From Centrapalus pauciflorus (Eukaryota > Streptophyta > Magnoliopsida > Asterales > Asteraceae): a stretch of 64,000 nucleotides of DNA. This document shows, piece by piece, positions 1 to 11,502 of the stretch; position 1 is the stretch's first letter, and each line of letters starts with the position of its first letter. The DNA lies in assembly GCA_020465985.1 (NCBI GenBank), contig JAANYP010004863.1, positions 1 to 64,000 of the forward strand. Direction: 5' to 3'. The translations under genes and the position numbers were made by a program. Under the pieces are notes generated by a model, which worked only from the letters and a program-made list of their open reading frames with translations, did not search any database and had not been told where the DNA came from.

Positions 1-3000
1 CCCCCACCACACCACTGTTCATCTTCGTCTTCTCTTCATTTCCAGAAAATCCTCACGAACCCTAAAAATCGACTAAGTGTCTCCTTGCTTCTCCCAACCT
101 CAAAAATTCCCAAATGGGCTCACAGGACCTAATCCCTTTCTCTCAGTGTTCGTTGGTGATGATGTTGTCAACCACTCCCCATCACCACAATTGCTGGACC
201 ATATTAAGGCCACCAACTACATGCCAACCTCACAATCCCCAAAAAACTATGTGCGGAAGGGCTATGACCAACTGGTGGCATGTTTCTGAAGTTCATCCGT
301 TGAACTACGCCATGAACGCATCTCCCTGTTGTCCTGTACCACGGAGCTTGTGTATGAGTTCTGGTATACCTGTGCCTATATCCCAGAAACCAAAGTCATC
401 TAGACACCCTTCTCACTGGGACTCAGACCATGAGATCAAACACTCTCTGCTCAGGGCAGTTCTTCGACTCCCTGTGGTGCACAAATGATCGACACAGCCT
501 GAAGATGAACAGATGAAGAATCTGCTGCACTTTTGTGGGTGTTGTAGCCGAACCAAAAAAATTGGAGCAACACTGGTTCAGGAAAGACTATCTCCTACCT
601 ACAGCTTCTTATTCGCCTCTTTGGTGCTGTTTTGGCCTCAGCAAGCAAAAGTTGTTTCCTTTGACCAACTGAGCCGGATGAAAATCCCGTAGTTTAGTTC
701 TTCAGCTTGTGGGGGGGATGGAACTACCATGTATTGGCCCAAATGGATTTTGTGAATTTGAGGAAACTGGTTGTGCAGCAAGAGTCACGACCAGCTGCTG
801 TTCGATATTCCCATGTTTCTGCGCCTCATTTTCAGACATGTTTGTGGTGAGCGTCTCTCTATAACTCTCAGCCTTACTTAAGACTGCCTGCATTCCCAGT
901 TATAGGAAATAGGTTTATATACTCCAGTCCTGCAAACTTGGACCTCCTCTATCCACACCACATGAGGATGCTGTGTTAGGTTTGGTGGAAGCGGACCCTA
1001 ATGCTGTGAGGGTGGATCCAGGACGCTGCTGCTCCCCACCAGAAAATCCCAACAGCCAGGTCCAAGCTTGTTAAAGGGCCCTGGCAACTGCTGAAGCCTT
1101 TTGGGCCTATGAAAAAGAGGCCAAAACAGCTCCCGTCTGAGTCTGCCTTCCTTTATGCCTCTGTGGCTGGAGAGGGAGCAGGGCTTGCCTCACCTGGTTC
1201 ATTTGTTGAGCCTGAAGCCTTTGGCTGGTGCCTCTGCTGTGGCACCAAGAGACCATGGAACAGGCCCAACCTCACTTGTTTCCTGCCCAGTCTCAATCCT
1301 GTCCAAACAGATCCGCTCCACTCCACAATCACCCACATATCCATCATACCAACGCAAATCACTAGCCAAAAGAAAACAGCCCACAAAAACCCATTCCTCT
1401 CCTCTCAACAGGGTTCAGTTGAAAGAGCAACCCCAGCTGCCTCTCTCCTATTTTGGAGCAGGTTCAGCTCATTGTGGAGCTGCTTCACTCCACATCTGCG
1501 TCTACCCGAGGTCAGGCCTAGAACCCTGCTGGTTTCCATCCCACGAGAAACCATTGTACAAACGGAGATACCCACATTCAAACTATCCCAGCCTCCCAAC
1601 AGGCTGAGGGCTATTGGAAAGACAGATCCCCTCCACTCAATACTGTGTCACACGGTCCCCCACTCAGATGCTCCTCACACCCTGAGTCTGCACGAGGTTC
1701 CACGCTTGTGTATAGACCAATCAGTTAGTTCAGCCTCAAAACTTCTGCTTCCCCATGATACAACTGTTCTACACCAAACAACTGGCTGAGGGCAACAACC
1801 CGCGGATGAACTCTCAAAGGATCACACATCCCTTGGTGCGCTGGCTCCCTTCATGCACATTCCATCAAGCAGTGTTCACGCACTCTGCTGATGTGAAATG
1901 CCATATCCCACGGGCCAATGATGAGGTGCCCTTCTGACCAAGGCACTGCAGGGGAACCACCACTGGTCTTCATGAAGGGTGTTGCAACACAAGCAGCATC
2001 TAAAGGCCCCAAACATCATCCCCCTTCTCCTGGTGATGAAGCTTACGCCGCTGCTGAAGGACCTCTTGATCCCTCCAACCGGGCCATCTTACTTTTGCCC
2101 AGCTATGGAGCTTCTGTCCACAGCCTCTTCCTCTCCATCACATCCCAAACACCAGCCTCATCATCAATCTTCTCCATCTACCCAATCAAACAATCCACCC
2201 ATAAACCACCATGCCCAAAGAAGCTCTGCCTGTTGAAAGGATTCAGCTTTCTGTTGCTGACCAACAAAGTGTTCTTTGGAAAACACCATGCACTCCCACC
2301 ATCCATATCCAGACTCTGTGTCTGGCAGCTCAAAAAGGCTTCTTTGATTGTTCAAAGAATCCTTCCCAGTCCCTTCCCATACTGACAATCTGTCACAGTG
2401 ATTGCACTCACTCAGCTCCACAAACTGTATCAACTCTCTCTCTTCTTTCCTCTCCTTTCAACGGAACTGCTGTGTCTCTATGGCAGCCATTTCACAACGC
2501 TGTACATCTCTCCTCACTTCTTGCCACACTACCCTTCCAACACATTGGCAGCCTGAACACTCTTATTGGCTCTCTATCAAATATGTGTCCTCAGACCTTG
2601 CGATGTGCAAAGATAACTGCTTGAAGTCCATCTGCACACGCTCAAAGCCTGTGTGTCACAGCTTCTGATAGGGAAAAAATTGTTAAGCTGAACACACTCT
2701 TGCCTGATGTCCCAAACCTCTTCTCTCAGGCCTTGTCTTTCCCACTTGCAGAGGGTAGGGACAACCGGCTTCTTAGGGACAAGCCTGTTGGCCCCAAACC
2801 TGGCTGCCAAACAACTGCTGGTAAGCCTGCTGACTTTGTGTCTTCAGCCGCAACAGGTGTTGAAGGTGGGTTGTTCCATCTCCTTCAAAGGGGGAGAAGT
2901 CATCTGCCTCGACAGACAGAGTCAAGGGGAGAGAAAACCTCTTCTCCTAAGGAGAAAGCAAGTACCTACAACCCCCACTGGTCAACCAGCAGGGACATCT

Positions 3001-4711
3001 ACAGGTACAGTGTGAAGGTGCATCTTCAAGCATGCTAGCCTACCAGGCTTGGCTCATCCAAAACCCTGCTCGTCTAAGGGGGGAGGAAGTCATTTCCTGG
3101 GACAGGCCTAGCAGTAAAGAGGCACTTAATTCCTAACTGAAGAAGAAGAAGAACGAAGAAGAATCTCCGAGAGCGCTGTCACTACAGCGCAGCTAAAGGA
3201 AAAGAAAAAAGTAGCCATTGATCAACAAACAGCAGCAATGCAGCTGATCTTAGTTTCACAAGCCAGGGCAACAGAGATGGGTTTCCTGTGCACAAGTACT
3301 TGAGTTTAGGAGAACAGCTCAAGCTCTGGAGGAATTGAGAAACGAAGAAGAATTGCTAAAGGCTGCTAAATCTTTTGCACTCCAGAAGCCATATTAATTA
3401 ACAATTTTACCTTGGAGGTGCAAAAGAATGAAGGAAGCTGCTAAGGTCTCAGCAGGAGAAAAAGGAGGGAGAAAAAGCACAGGGTGCTCAGGTCTCGTGT
3501 GACCACCTCAAGTTACCCTCTGCCAGAGCCAAATTCCACTTTGACAACTTGGCTAGAAAGAAATTTCATGATGTGTTGCTACTCAGAGGCTTGCCAGGAA
3601 GCGATTTTTTGTCAAAGCTTTCCCATATTCAAGAAAACGGCACAACCGTGGGAAGCTTTCAGATCACCAGGATGGGTGCAACAGTGCCCTGAAATGAATC
3701 ACTACGATCACACTGATGTGCACAGAATGGGAGATACAGGGAAAATGGGTGGAACTGGGCAGTTCGCCCTGAGTGCCAGTCTAAGTCAGAAACAGCTAAG
3801 ACTATCAGGGCATACATAAGAAGCTGATGGAGAAAGTAAGGTGAGCTGGGCCTGATTCCAAAGAAGGGAAAAGAGGGTGCTCTCTCTTGTGGACATACCC
3901 CAAAAAAGGCCAGAAGGACAAAGAGGATAAAAATGGAGAGCTACCTATCGCTGATGTTGAACAAGGGCGCTAGGCCATTGAAATAAAAGAGTTTATCATT
4001 AGTCTGCCTAAATGAAGGAGTTTGAGGATGGCAGATTATAGAAGAACCTGAGCTGGGGGCAGTTTTTTTGTAGATCCCCTAAACTCAGAAGAAGTGCTTC
4101 CAAAGAGCCTCAGAGCGTACAAAGTGATCTGAGACCAACTTGCCGCCTTCAGACTTGCAGTTTCTTTTCAGTCAGTCTAGCAAACTGTAGAGCGCCATCT
4201 GGATCTAGCTCAGAGGCTTCTATGACAAGGGAGAGCTCAATGATCCCAAGTTCATGATTCCATCAGAAGTGAAATGAGGAACTTGAGGATACAAGGGAAG
4301 AACTGGAAAGGATGGTTCAGGATCCTTCTCCATGATATGACGTCCATCTACCATCTGGGAGGTGAAGAATGGAAGCTGCCATCATGTTGGGACAGGTGCC
4401 TTATCGCTCCCAACTCAACGTCCAAAACATCTTGTACCTTAGTTGTACATCCTGTCCATTAGTGTACATTATTACATAAGTTGTACTTTTTTGCTACATT
4501 AGTTGTAAAATACATTAGTACATTAGTTGTACTCTTGTTAAGAACATGTGTTGTTCTAGTGTAGTCACGAATCAGTGTATATTTAACTGATCTTTTACTT
4601 TACTGTCATGTTGTAATTTTTATTTTCAGCAAACTTTACTGTAAAAAATATATAGTGATTTTGATAAGACCCACAGGGCCTTGGACTGGCTATTGCAAAT
4701 AGGGGGAGTAT
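1..4711 (+). mobile_element. Decayed 3' region of a SIRE-like copia element
   Basis: No intact gene is seen. The stretch begins like the leader of a retroelement downstream ORF (CCTAAAAATC, comparable with the leader before 14899). It continues as proline-, serine- and glutamine-rich former coding sequence broken by stops in all frames. Around 3140-3470 it becomes Lys/Glu/Ala-rich as in a former coiled coil. It ends with the purine tract AGGGGGAG at 4701-4708 and an LTR start at 4712. The order (extra ORFs, purine tract, LTR) matches the better preserved copia element at 14899-18513. Open stretches such as 1109-1789 have no recognisable domain and I take them as chance. Alternative: unrelated decayed host sequence up to about 4 kb. 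Confidence 0.5.
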
Positions 4712-5849
4712 TGTAGGCACAAAAAGGCCTCAGTCAAAACCTGTTCACATCTTTGAGGGGGTCGATTTATAATCAAACCTGTTGATGCATTTAAAGGTTG
4801 AATTTAAGGCTCGTTATAGTCTTATTGAAAACCTGAATAATGATTTGCAATATCAGTCTAAAGCTGTTCTATATGTTGCTGTGTTTGCAACTTAGACAGT
4901 TTGGTCCAAGCTGCTCTGTCTGCTGAAACAGGTGGGACATAAACTGTCTACGCTGCTCTACACTGTTGAGCAGCTTGGGCAATTTTAAAGTGTTCTGTTC
5001 TTTGTGAACAGAACCTGTTCTTTGTGAACAGACTAAACACTTTAATGGAATATGTTTCCAAGTCATCATGTATTGTTTTTTACTACAAGATCAGTTTACA
5101 AAGTCGAAGACAAAGTGGAAAACAGAACTGCTCAGCCTGCCCAAGTTGTTCTGTAACATGAAGACAAAAGGTTATTTGAAAAAGGGTGACAGACCTTTTT
5201 CTTATATCAAAATAGGCCTTTACAAGCGAAAGAAAAGACGCAAAGTGACATTCCTAAATTAGTTAAAGCAATGCAACAGAGTTAGCAAAGTTAAAAGACA
5301 AAAAGTTTCTGCACATGTGAAGACAAGTCTGCTTTTCAGAAAAGTGCAGAAAAGGTTATGTTGTCTTTTCAACAAGACTTCTCCTTTTTCATTCAGTCCA
5401 ATGAAGATGTTTCTCTTAGATCCTCTAAGTGAGTATAAAAGGAAGCTTCTAAGGTCAGAAAGAAGTGTGAAGAAAGCTAAGTGCTGAAACCCAAGAGTGA
5501 ACGTGCAAGTGTGATTTTCATGCATGCAAACCTTCTGTGTAAATCAGCATCTGTGTGTATAAGCTGTTTTACATAAGCCGTTCCTTTAAGTCTTGTAAAC
5601 ACAGTGAGTGCTTCTTAGTGAGTGTATTCATTGTATACTAGTTTGAGTCTGACTTAGACTAGTAAGCATACTGTTGTATCTGTCATCTCAGCTTGAACTA
5701 TTCCGCATTCAAGCTTGTTTGTAATTAACAAATTGTTGATAATACATACAAACATTGAGAAAAGAGTGTCTAGTTTTTTAAATTGCTGTATTCACCCCCC
5801 CTCTACAGCTTATAACTATATACTTTGGGAACCTCTCGGGACCTACACA
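4712..5849 (+). repeat. LTR of the left copia element
   Basis: It starts TGTAGGCAC directly after the purine tract AGGGGGAG and ends near ...CCTACACA, so it has TG...CA ends. A TATA box (TATAAAAGG, 5434-5442) stands about 400 bp from the end. The tail has the C-run ATTCACCCCCCC often seen near copia LTR ends. A short direct repeat of CTGTTCTTTGTGAACAGA lies at 4993-5030. Its sequence and length (about 1.14 kb) differ from the LTR at 17850-18513, so the two are not a pair. The right end is uncertain by a few bases because the next sequence is not normal flank but protease-coding sequence. Confidence 0.6.
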
Positions 5850-5850
5850 A

Positions 5851-6523
5851 AGGCTTTGATGGAGGATTTGTTGCATTTAGAGGCAACTCCAAAGGAGGTA
5901 AGGTTACAGGTAAAGGTACAGTTAATGCAGGCAACATGGTTTTTAATGATGTTTTGTATGTTGAACAACTTAAGTATAATTTATTGAGTGTCTCTCAAAT
6001 CTGTGACAAACAAAATATTGTTCTGTTTACAGATTCTGAGTGCATTGTTCTTTCAAAGGATTTCAAAATTCCTGAAAATCTTGTTTTATTAAGAACACCA
6101 AGAGAGGACAATGTATACTGTTTGGACACAGAACTTTTATCCAGATCAAGTACTTTAAGCTGTTTAATATCCAAAGCATCATCCAATGAGTCTGCTCTTT
6201 GGCATAGAAGGATGTGTCACATGAACTTCAAGTCCATGAACATTTTAGTCAAAAAGAATCTGGTAAGAGGTTTACCACAAAAGGAGTTCATATGTGATGA
6301 TCATTGTGTAGCATGCCTTAAAGGCAAGCAACACAAAACTTCTCATAAGGCCAAAGAAATAAATTCAATCTCATCTGCTCTTCAGCTGATTCATATGGAT
6401 CTATTTGGTCCAACATCTGGTTTGAGTTTGAATAAAAGGGCTTACTGTTTAGTTATTGTTGATGATTTCACCAGATTTACTTGGGTTTACTTTCTTAGGT
6501 CTAAAGATGAAACTGCTGAACTA
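5851..6523 (+). pseudogene. Copia pol, part 1: protease remnant, pre-integrase zinc finger, integrase start
   Basis: The frame gives the middle of a copia protease (GGFVAF...KGGKVTGKGTV, then NVLYVEQLKYNLLSVSQICD-type sequence). The catalytic DSG region lies upstream and is absent. The pre-integrase HHCC zinc finger follows (LWHRRMCHMN ... CVACLKGKQH, about 6197-6340). The integrase core begins with HMDLFGP, whose Asp is the first of the D,D,E triad, and continues to FTWVYFLRSKDETAEL. The frame is open from about 5825, but the first dozen codons come from the upstream LTR, so that start is not the original one. The gene stops at the GTTAA target site (6524-6528) of the nested element and resumes at 11904. 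Confidence 0.85.
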
Positions 6524-6528
6524 GTTAA

Positions 6529-6924
6529 TGTTAGGGACAATATTCGTAGAGCTGAAATGAATATTACTTTAATAATTGTGTTCATCTCTAAGGGGGAGAA
6601 TGTTGGGAATAAATAATAGAGATGAAACAATTATATTGTATATAATTGTAAATACTCAATAGATTAGGGGTTATATGTGTAAATACACAATACTTGTGTA
6701 TTGTGTATAAATAGAAATGTATGCTACGCATGCTGCTATGAATCGAAGATTACACACACACATATGGATCTGATTTAGAGAGAATAGGAGAAGTGCTTTG
6801 CAAGAAAGCCAAGAACATCAATGTAATATTTTCTCTCTTAATCATTCAATAGATTGTGTTTGATTGTTAATTGTTCATATGAATTGTGTTATGTTGTATG
6901 AATTGCATGAAATATGAATTCACA
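6529..6924 (+). repeat. 5' LTR of the non-autonomous copia derivative
   Basis: It begins TGTTAGGGACA and ends GAATTCACA. A TATA box (TATAAATAG, 6706-6714) probably sets the U3/R start. It differs from the copy at 11503 by about three bases near its left end. An AGGGGGAG tract followed by TGTTGGGAATA lies inside it (6591-6611), which looks like a second, older purine-tract/LTR-start junction. If so, the first 72 bp are an extension of an ancestral LTR. Confidence 0.95.
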
Positions 6925-6925
6925 A

Positions 6926-6937
6926 TTGGTATCAGAG
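6926..6937 (+). other. Primer-binding site, initiator Met-tRNA type
   Basis: TTGGTATCAGAG begins one base after the 5' LTR. It matches the usual plant sequence complementary to the 3' end of initiator methionine tRNA, where minus-strand DNA synthesis starts. Confidence 0.9.
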
Positions 6938-7377
6938 ACTACTATGGCTGAAATTGATTGAATTTTGAATTTGAAAATTGATTTTTCGAACACTGTTACA
7001 TCAAATTTTTTTCGAAATCAGAAAATCAATTTTGGATTTTGATTTTGTGGATGAAATGTTCTGAAAATTGGAACGAAGGTGGAGCATTTAAAGTCGAATC
7101 AATTATGATAAACATCAGATTTTAATTCCAAACACACAAGATTTAATTTGGATTTTACTGAATTTTTGAAAAAGTGTGTGTTCTTGAGGTTTTTGGTCAA
7201 TTTTTGGTTTTTAATCGAGAATTAGCCAAAGTGATTTCACAAAAGTTGTTTCTGCTATTAAAACGAACCCTCGAAATCAATTTGAGGTCAAATCATGGAT
7301 TTTTGTTGAAAAAGTTCGAATCTGATCTTGTTTTTGTTGAAAAATGATAAAACTCGGGCATAACTATATTCATAGTG

Positions 7378-7866
7378 TCATTCGAGTTTTATAAAGAAGG
7401 CATTCGAGTTTTATTAAAAAGGCATTCGAGTTTTATAAAGAAGGCATTCGAGTTTTATAAAGAAGGCATTCGAGTTTTATGAAAGCTTTATTCGAGTTTG
7501 ATGAATGCTTCATTCGAGTTTGCTGAATGCTTCATTCGAGTTTGATATATGCTTATTTCGAGTTTGATAATACATTCATCGAGTTTCATGCCTTATGATT
7601 CGAGTTTTAAGCCTTAATCATTCGAGTTTCATGTTTAATTGATCGAGTTTCAAGCTTAATTGATCGAGTTTAATACCTTCTTCATTCGAGTTTCATTCTT
7701 GTTCATTCGAGTTTCATTCTTGTTCATTCGAGTTTCATACTCAATCATTCGAGTTTTATACTTATTCATTCGAGTTTGGTGATTCTTTATTCGAGTTTGA
7801 GTCTTCATCAATCGAGTTTGATTCTTATACATTCGAGTTTCATCCAATATCATTCGAGTTTTGAGT
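7378..7866 (+). repeat. Minisatellite, about 23 copies of a 21-22 bp unit with core TCGAGTTT
   Basis: The unit reads roughly CATTCGAGTTTnATnnnTnn. The TCGAGTTT core is almost invariant and the other half varies. Most units are 21 bp, a multiple of three, so several frames stay open. The minus strand even reads as a KTRMNKNE-type repeat peptide, which I regard as a by-product. It lies between the primer-binding site and the gag-like ORF of the non-autonomous element, in what would be the RNA leader. Confidence 0.95.
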
Positions 7867-8089
7867 ATTTGACCTTTGCTGCTTAAATTGACCATAACTT
7901 TTGACTGGAACATCGTTAGAAGGCCTACCATACAGAAAAGCTGAAATTTTAACGTCAAAAGTCATTTCAGAGCTGATTTTTCACAAGTAATCTTTAACTG
8001 AAATAGTTTTTTCAAAGTTTTATCAGAATTCACTCAGTTTTTCCATAAAAGATCTTGGAAGATTCAATTTCTAGCAATTCATAATGTAA

Positions 8090-9295
8090 TTTGAACAATT
8101 GTCAAAGTCTGAGCTGATTTTCAAAGTTACTGAATCTGAAAAGATTCGTAAGAACAATTACGACATTCTCATTCAGTTAAATACTGATAAACATTTGGCG
8201 TTACGTGACGTACAAATATTGAATGAAGAAATTCAAAGCTTAAAAGAAAAACAAAACTCTGAGAGTTGTGCTCATCAATTGAAAATATCTGAATTACTTA
8301 AAGAACTTGATGAGCTGAAACAAGAAAATTTTCAGAATGCAACTCAACTGAAATATCTTTTTCCTGAAAGATCTGATCTTTACAAGAAAGTTCAGGATCT
8401 TGAAGATACACTTTGTAAGACAAAACCAACTGATCAGAATTGTATTTTAAACAAAAATGAAGAAATTTTTGCTCTTCAACAAGAGTTGTCTTTAACTAAA
8501 GATTTGATTGAGAAGGAAAGACATGAGTTCTTACTTAAAGAACAAGATTTTAAATCAAAATCTGAATTGTTTGAAGATGAAAGACAAATGTTCTTAATCA
8601 AAGAACAATCTTTTAAATCTGATTACCAATCATTTGATCATGACAGAAATTCAAATTTAGTCATTATCAAAAGTTTGGAAGATCAGATACTTCATCTTAC
8701 AAAACAATTACATGTGTTTACTTCGTCAACTGAGTCAAAGGTTAAGACCCCTTCTTCAGTGTGTTTAAAATCCAATGTTGATCACTCTGGTTTGTCTTCT
8801 GAAAGTGAAGTGAATCTAACTAACTCTGCTAAGTTTGATTCTTCTTCAGATCTTAAACTTAAGTATCTGTTAAAGATACACAGCGGCAAAGATAAAATTG
8901 TTGAACAACTTCCGGTCAAGATTTACACCGGTGAATCTTCGAAGTCAAATTTTCTTAAAGTTTCTGAAAATACTTGTCATTCTAATCAGAAAACATTTTC
9001 ACAGAAAAATACCAAGTATTATCAGAAACAGGCAAGAACCGGACAGTTTTTCAAAAAGAAGAGTTCGCAAAAGTCTGATCATTCAAATTCAAGTTTCTTT
9101 AGAAATTCAGATATTCAATTTTCTCATACTCAAAGAAATTTGTTTTCTGCGTTTGAAAGAGAAGCTGATAGTTATAACATGCAATGGGTACCTAAACCCA
9201 AGTACAAGTGGGTACCAAAACCTGTTTTGAAATGGGTATCCAAGAGCGCTAACAAGTCTGGATCCAAATCTGTTTGGATACCAAAGACATCTTAA
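8090..9295 (+). CDS. Gag-like coiled-coil ORF of the non-autonomous copia element
   Basis: About 400 codons are open from 8090 with no ATG near the 5' end, so the N-terminus of gag is probably lost or the frame was once joined upstream. The first 220 residues are Lys/Glu/Leu/Gln-rich and look like a long coiled coil. A Ser/Lys/Asn-rich stretch follows. The C-terminus has four related motifs (WVPKP, WVPKP, WVSKS, VWIPK). W-V-P-K motifs of this kind occur in plant copia gag-pol linkers between gag and protease. No CCHC zinc knuckle is visible. The frame stops at TAA 9293-9295 and no protease follows. I infer a role in particle assembly or RNA binding, if it is translated at all. Confidence 0.6.
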   Translation, partial: FEQLSKSELIFKVTESEKIRKNNYDILIQLNTDKHLALRDVQILNEEIQSLKEKQNSESCAHQLKISELLKELDELKQENFQNATQLKYLFPERSDLYKKVQDLEDTLCKTKPTDQNCILNKNEEIFALQQELSLTKDLIEKERHEFLLKEQDFKSKSELFEDERQMFLIKEQSFKSDYQSFDHDRNSNLVIIKSLEDQILHLTKQLHVFTSSTESKVKTPSSVCLKSNVDHSGLSSESEVNLTNSAKFDSSSDLKLKYLLKIHSGKDKIVEQLPVKIYTGESSKSNFLKVSENTCHSNQKTFSQKNTKYYQKQARTGQFFKKKSSQKSDHSNSSFFRNSDIQFSHTQRNLFSAFEREADSYNMQWVPKPKYKWVPKPVLKWVSKSANKSGSKSVWIPKTS

Positions 9296-9313
9296 ATTTT
9301 GCAGGTTATAGGT

Positions 9314-9524
9314 TTCTTATCATTTCAGATAAGGACCCGTTCTTCATTTCAATAGGCTCTTGATTACTTCAGGTCAAGACCCGTGCTTCAACTCAAAATT
9401 GGTTTCAAGTTAAATTAAGACTAGAACCCGGACTTCAATGAACCAGAGACAATGGTTTTCAGTTACTTCAGACTGAAACCCAAGCTTATGCGACAAATGG
9501 CTTCTAATCACTTCAGATTAGAAC
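9314..9524 (+). repeat. Series of five short hairpins, ~45-bp period, same loop, different stems
   Basis: Each unit has an approximately 8-bp stem around the six-base loop A(C/T)TTCA, then ACCCG or a close variant. Stems with loops at 9322, 9366, 9466 and 9511 read TTCTTATC/GATAAGGA, TCTTGATT/GGTCAAGA, TTTCAGTT/GACTGAAA and TTCTAATC/GATTAGAA. The fifth, near 9411, is degenerate. Both arms change together while the loop is kept, which is compensatory change. The series begins just after the stop codon of the gag-like ORF. Confidence 0.8.
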
Positions 9525-11502
9525 CCGATTCTGAAAGACGAATCTTTCTGGAATTCCTGCCCTGCATTCAACTCTGATGCTGAATTGACAAATAGGGAGT
9601 TTTATTTTTATAATTTTTTGCTCTTGGTTTCATTTCTATGAGTTGACTAACTGTGTCTGCTTATTTCCAGGGGGAGTTTCAGATGCACTTTGACGATGAC
9701 ATTTTTCAAAACTATGTGTGACTTTTCACGAAAATATTTGACACACACATAAAAAGAGTTTTTGAGCTGAAAGAAATTTTTTTTATGAATCTCTGAATCT
9801 ATCATTGAGATTAATTGATCTAATCTCTTTGATTTTCATAATCTCATTTCTTCTGAGATTCTTTTTGTTAGAACTCTTCCAATTTATACTGGATTCTCCT
9901 GTTATCTCCCATGTGCTAATTCTTTCAAGAAAATCTTATTCTTTTCATATCATATATCAGATTTTCCATTTCATTCTGATATCTCCCAAAATTATCTGCA
10001 TATCATCTCCAATACCATATAAGTTGGATTTCATCATATCTCATGACCTTTCAAAGCTGAAAATTTTTCTGCTGACTCCGATTATGCACCAATCTGAGTG
10101 ATAGGCATAAATATCGCTTCTATGGTCTAACCAGAACCGGAAGACCTACCCAAGAAGCAAACCATCTATAGATTGTGCGGGTGAGGGTTCTTTAGGTTTA
10201 TTAGTTGAGAAGTGTCAGTTATCACGGGATACTGACAGGGTCGAGCAGAGATAAAATGTAAATGAGAGGGATATTGATATTGAAAGGAGATGGTGGTGCA
10301 TCAGGTCATGCTTTTGCTATAAAGCTGACTGAATTCATTTCTTAAAAGTGAGCCGGAGGGAGCTTAGTTGAAAAATGCTGAGAGCTGAGTGTTGAGAAAG
10401 GATTTGAAGAAAATAAAATCCTACCAACACTGTGTCTACTGGGTAATCCACATAATCTATCAAGCCCTAGGTGACTTGATATTGAAAAAGACGTCATGGA
10501 CCCAGTGACGCATGCACTTAACCCCACCAACTACTCAGTTATCTCTCAAAAGATTTCTGTTTCAATAATTATGGAGATATAACACATTTCTATCGATATA
10601 TCATTTGGATATTATTGATATTGAAAGAAGGAAGACATTTGCTCCGGTCTCCCACTTCATTTGATGCACATTGTGTCTAGAGCTGATTATATACTCTTTT
10701 AGGACACATCGAGTCTGACAGTCTGCGTGACTATAAACTGCTAGTCCAAAGTGACTAAGCCGGAACAAATATGAGTGATTCTTTCATGATAAAGGATTTC
10801 ACGATGACTATTTGGAAATCCTACCAGTGTTACTATCATGCCAGCGCTGAACGTAGGTCACATAGATTTTGTCTATTGTGTAAACAGGAATCCTATGTGG
10901 ACCTGGACTCATTTTCTCACAAAATGAATGTGTTTCATTTTCCCCAAAGTTGAAAAGCTTTGTTTTTATTCTGAAAAGCTAAAGTATCAATTCGAGGGGG
11001 AGTGAAATTTTTGAGGAAGAGTGAGTTAGGTTGGTTTTGTATAGGGGGAGAGGATATCAGTTTGAGAGGGAGAAAGTCAATTTGAAATATTTTGAAATTG
11101 TAATTGTTGTTGTATTTCTGCTACTTTAAACTTCAATGAATTAATGTCTCTGAAGATTTTGCATGATTTTCATAATTCTTATGATCATCATGAGGGGGAG
11201 AAAAACTAAAGTTCAGAGACAACAGTTGAGTAGATTGAAGTCAACTGAAGACAAATGCTACATCATATCAAATGAATTGATCAAGGGAGAGAATTAAAAA
11301 AGCTATTCATGATTCAAGGGGGAGTGTACTTACAAGAAAATACAAGAAAAGAGAAGTTCAGAGAAGAAGATATATGAAGATCAGAGAGAGTCAAATAAAG
11401 AAAAGAAGAAGATTCAGAGATCAGAGAATAAAAGAATATTCACGAAAAAGTCCCTGAAATGATCTTTTATCAGAAAATTGATTTCATCTCTAAGGGGGAG
11501 AT
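9525..11502 (+). other. Non-coding 3' part of the non-autonomous element with repeated AGGGGGAG motifs
   Basis: No domain-bearing ORF is seen. AGGGGGAG occurs at 9669, 10995, 11043, 11193, 11317 and 11493; the last is the purine tract next to the 3' LTR. The rest is AT-rich and contains inverted-repeat-like sequence around 10080-10760. It takes the place of pol and probably derives from the 3' untranslated region of a larger element. Confidence 0.7.

Noticed and set aside
1109..1789. A 226-codon ORF in the left region
   Set aside because: Overlapping frames of similar length on both strands, no domain and proline/serine-rich low complexity point to decayed retroelement sequence.
7378..7866. 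Possible CRISPR array (regular repeats)
   Set aside because: Repeats are contiguous 21-bp units without spacers, in plant nuclear DNA, inside an LTR retroelement.
7656..7958. A 100-residue minus-strand repeat protein (KTRMNKNE-type)
   Set aside because: It is the antisense reading of the 21-bp minisatellite; the period divisible by three keeps frames open by chance.
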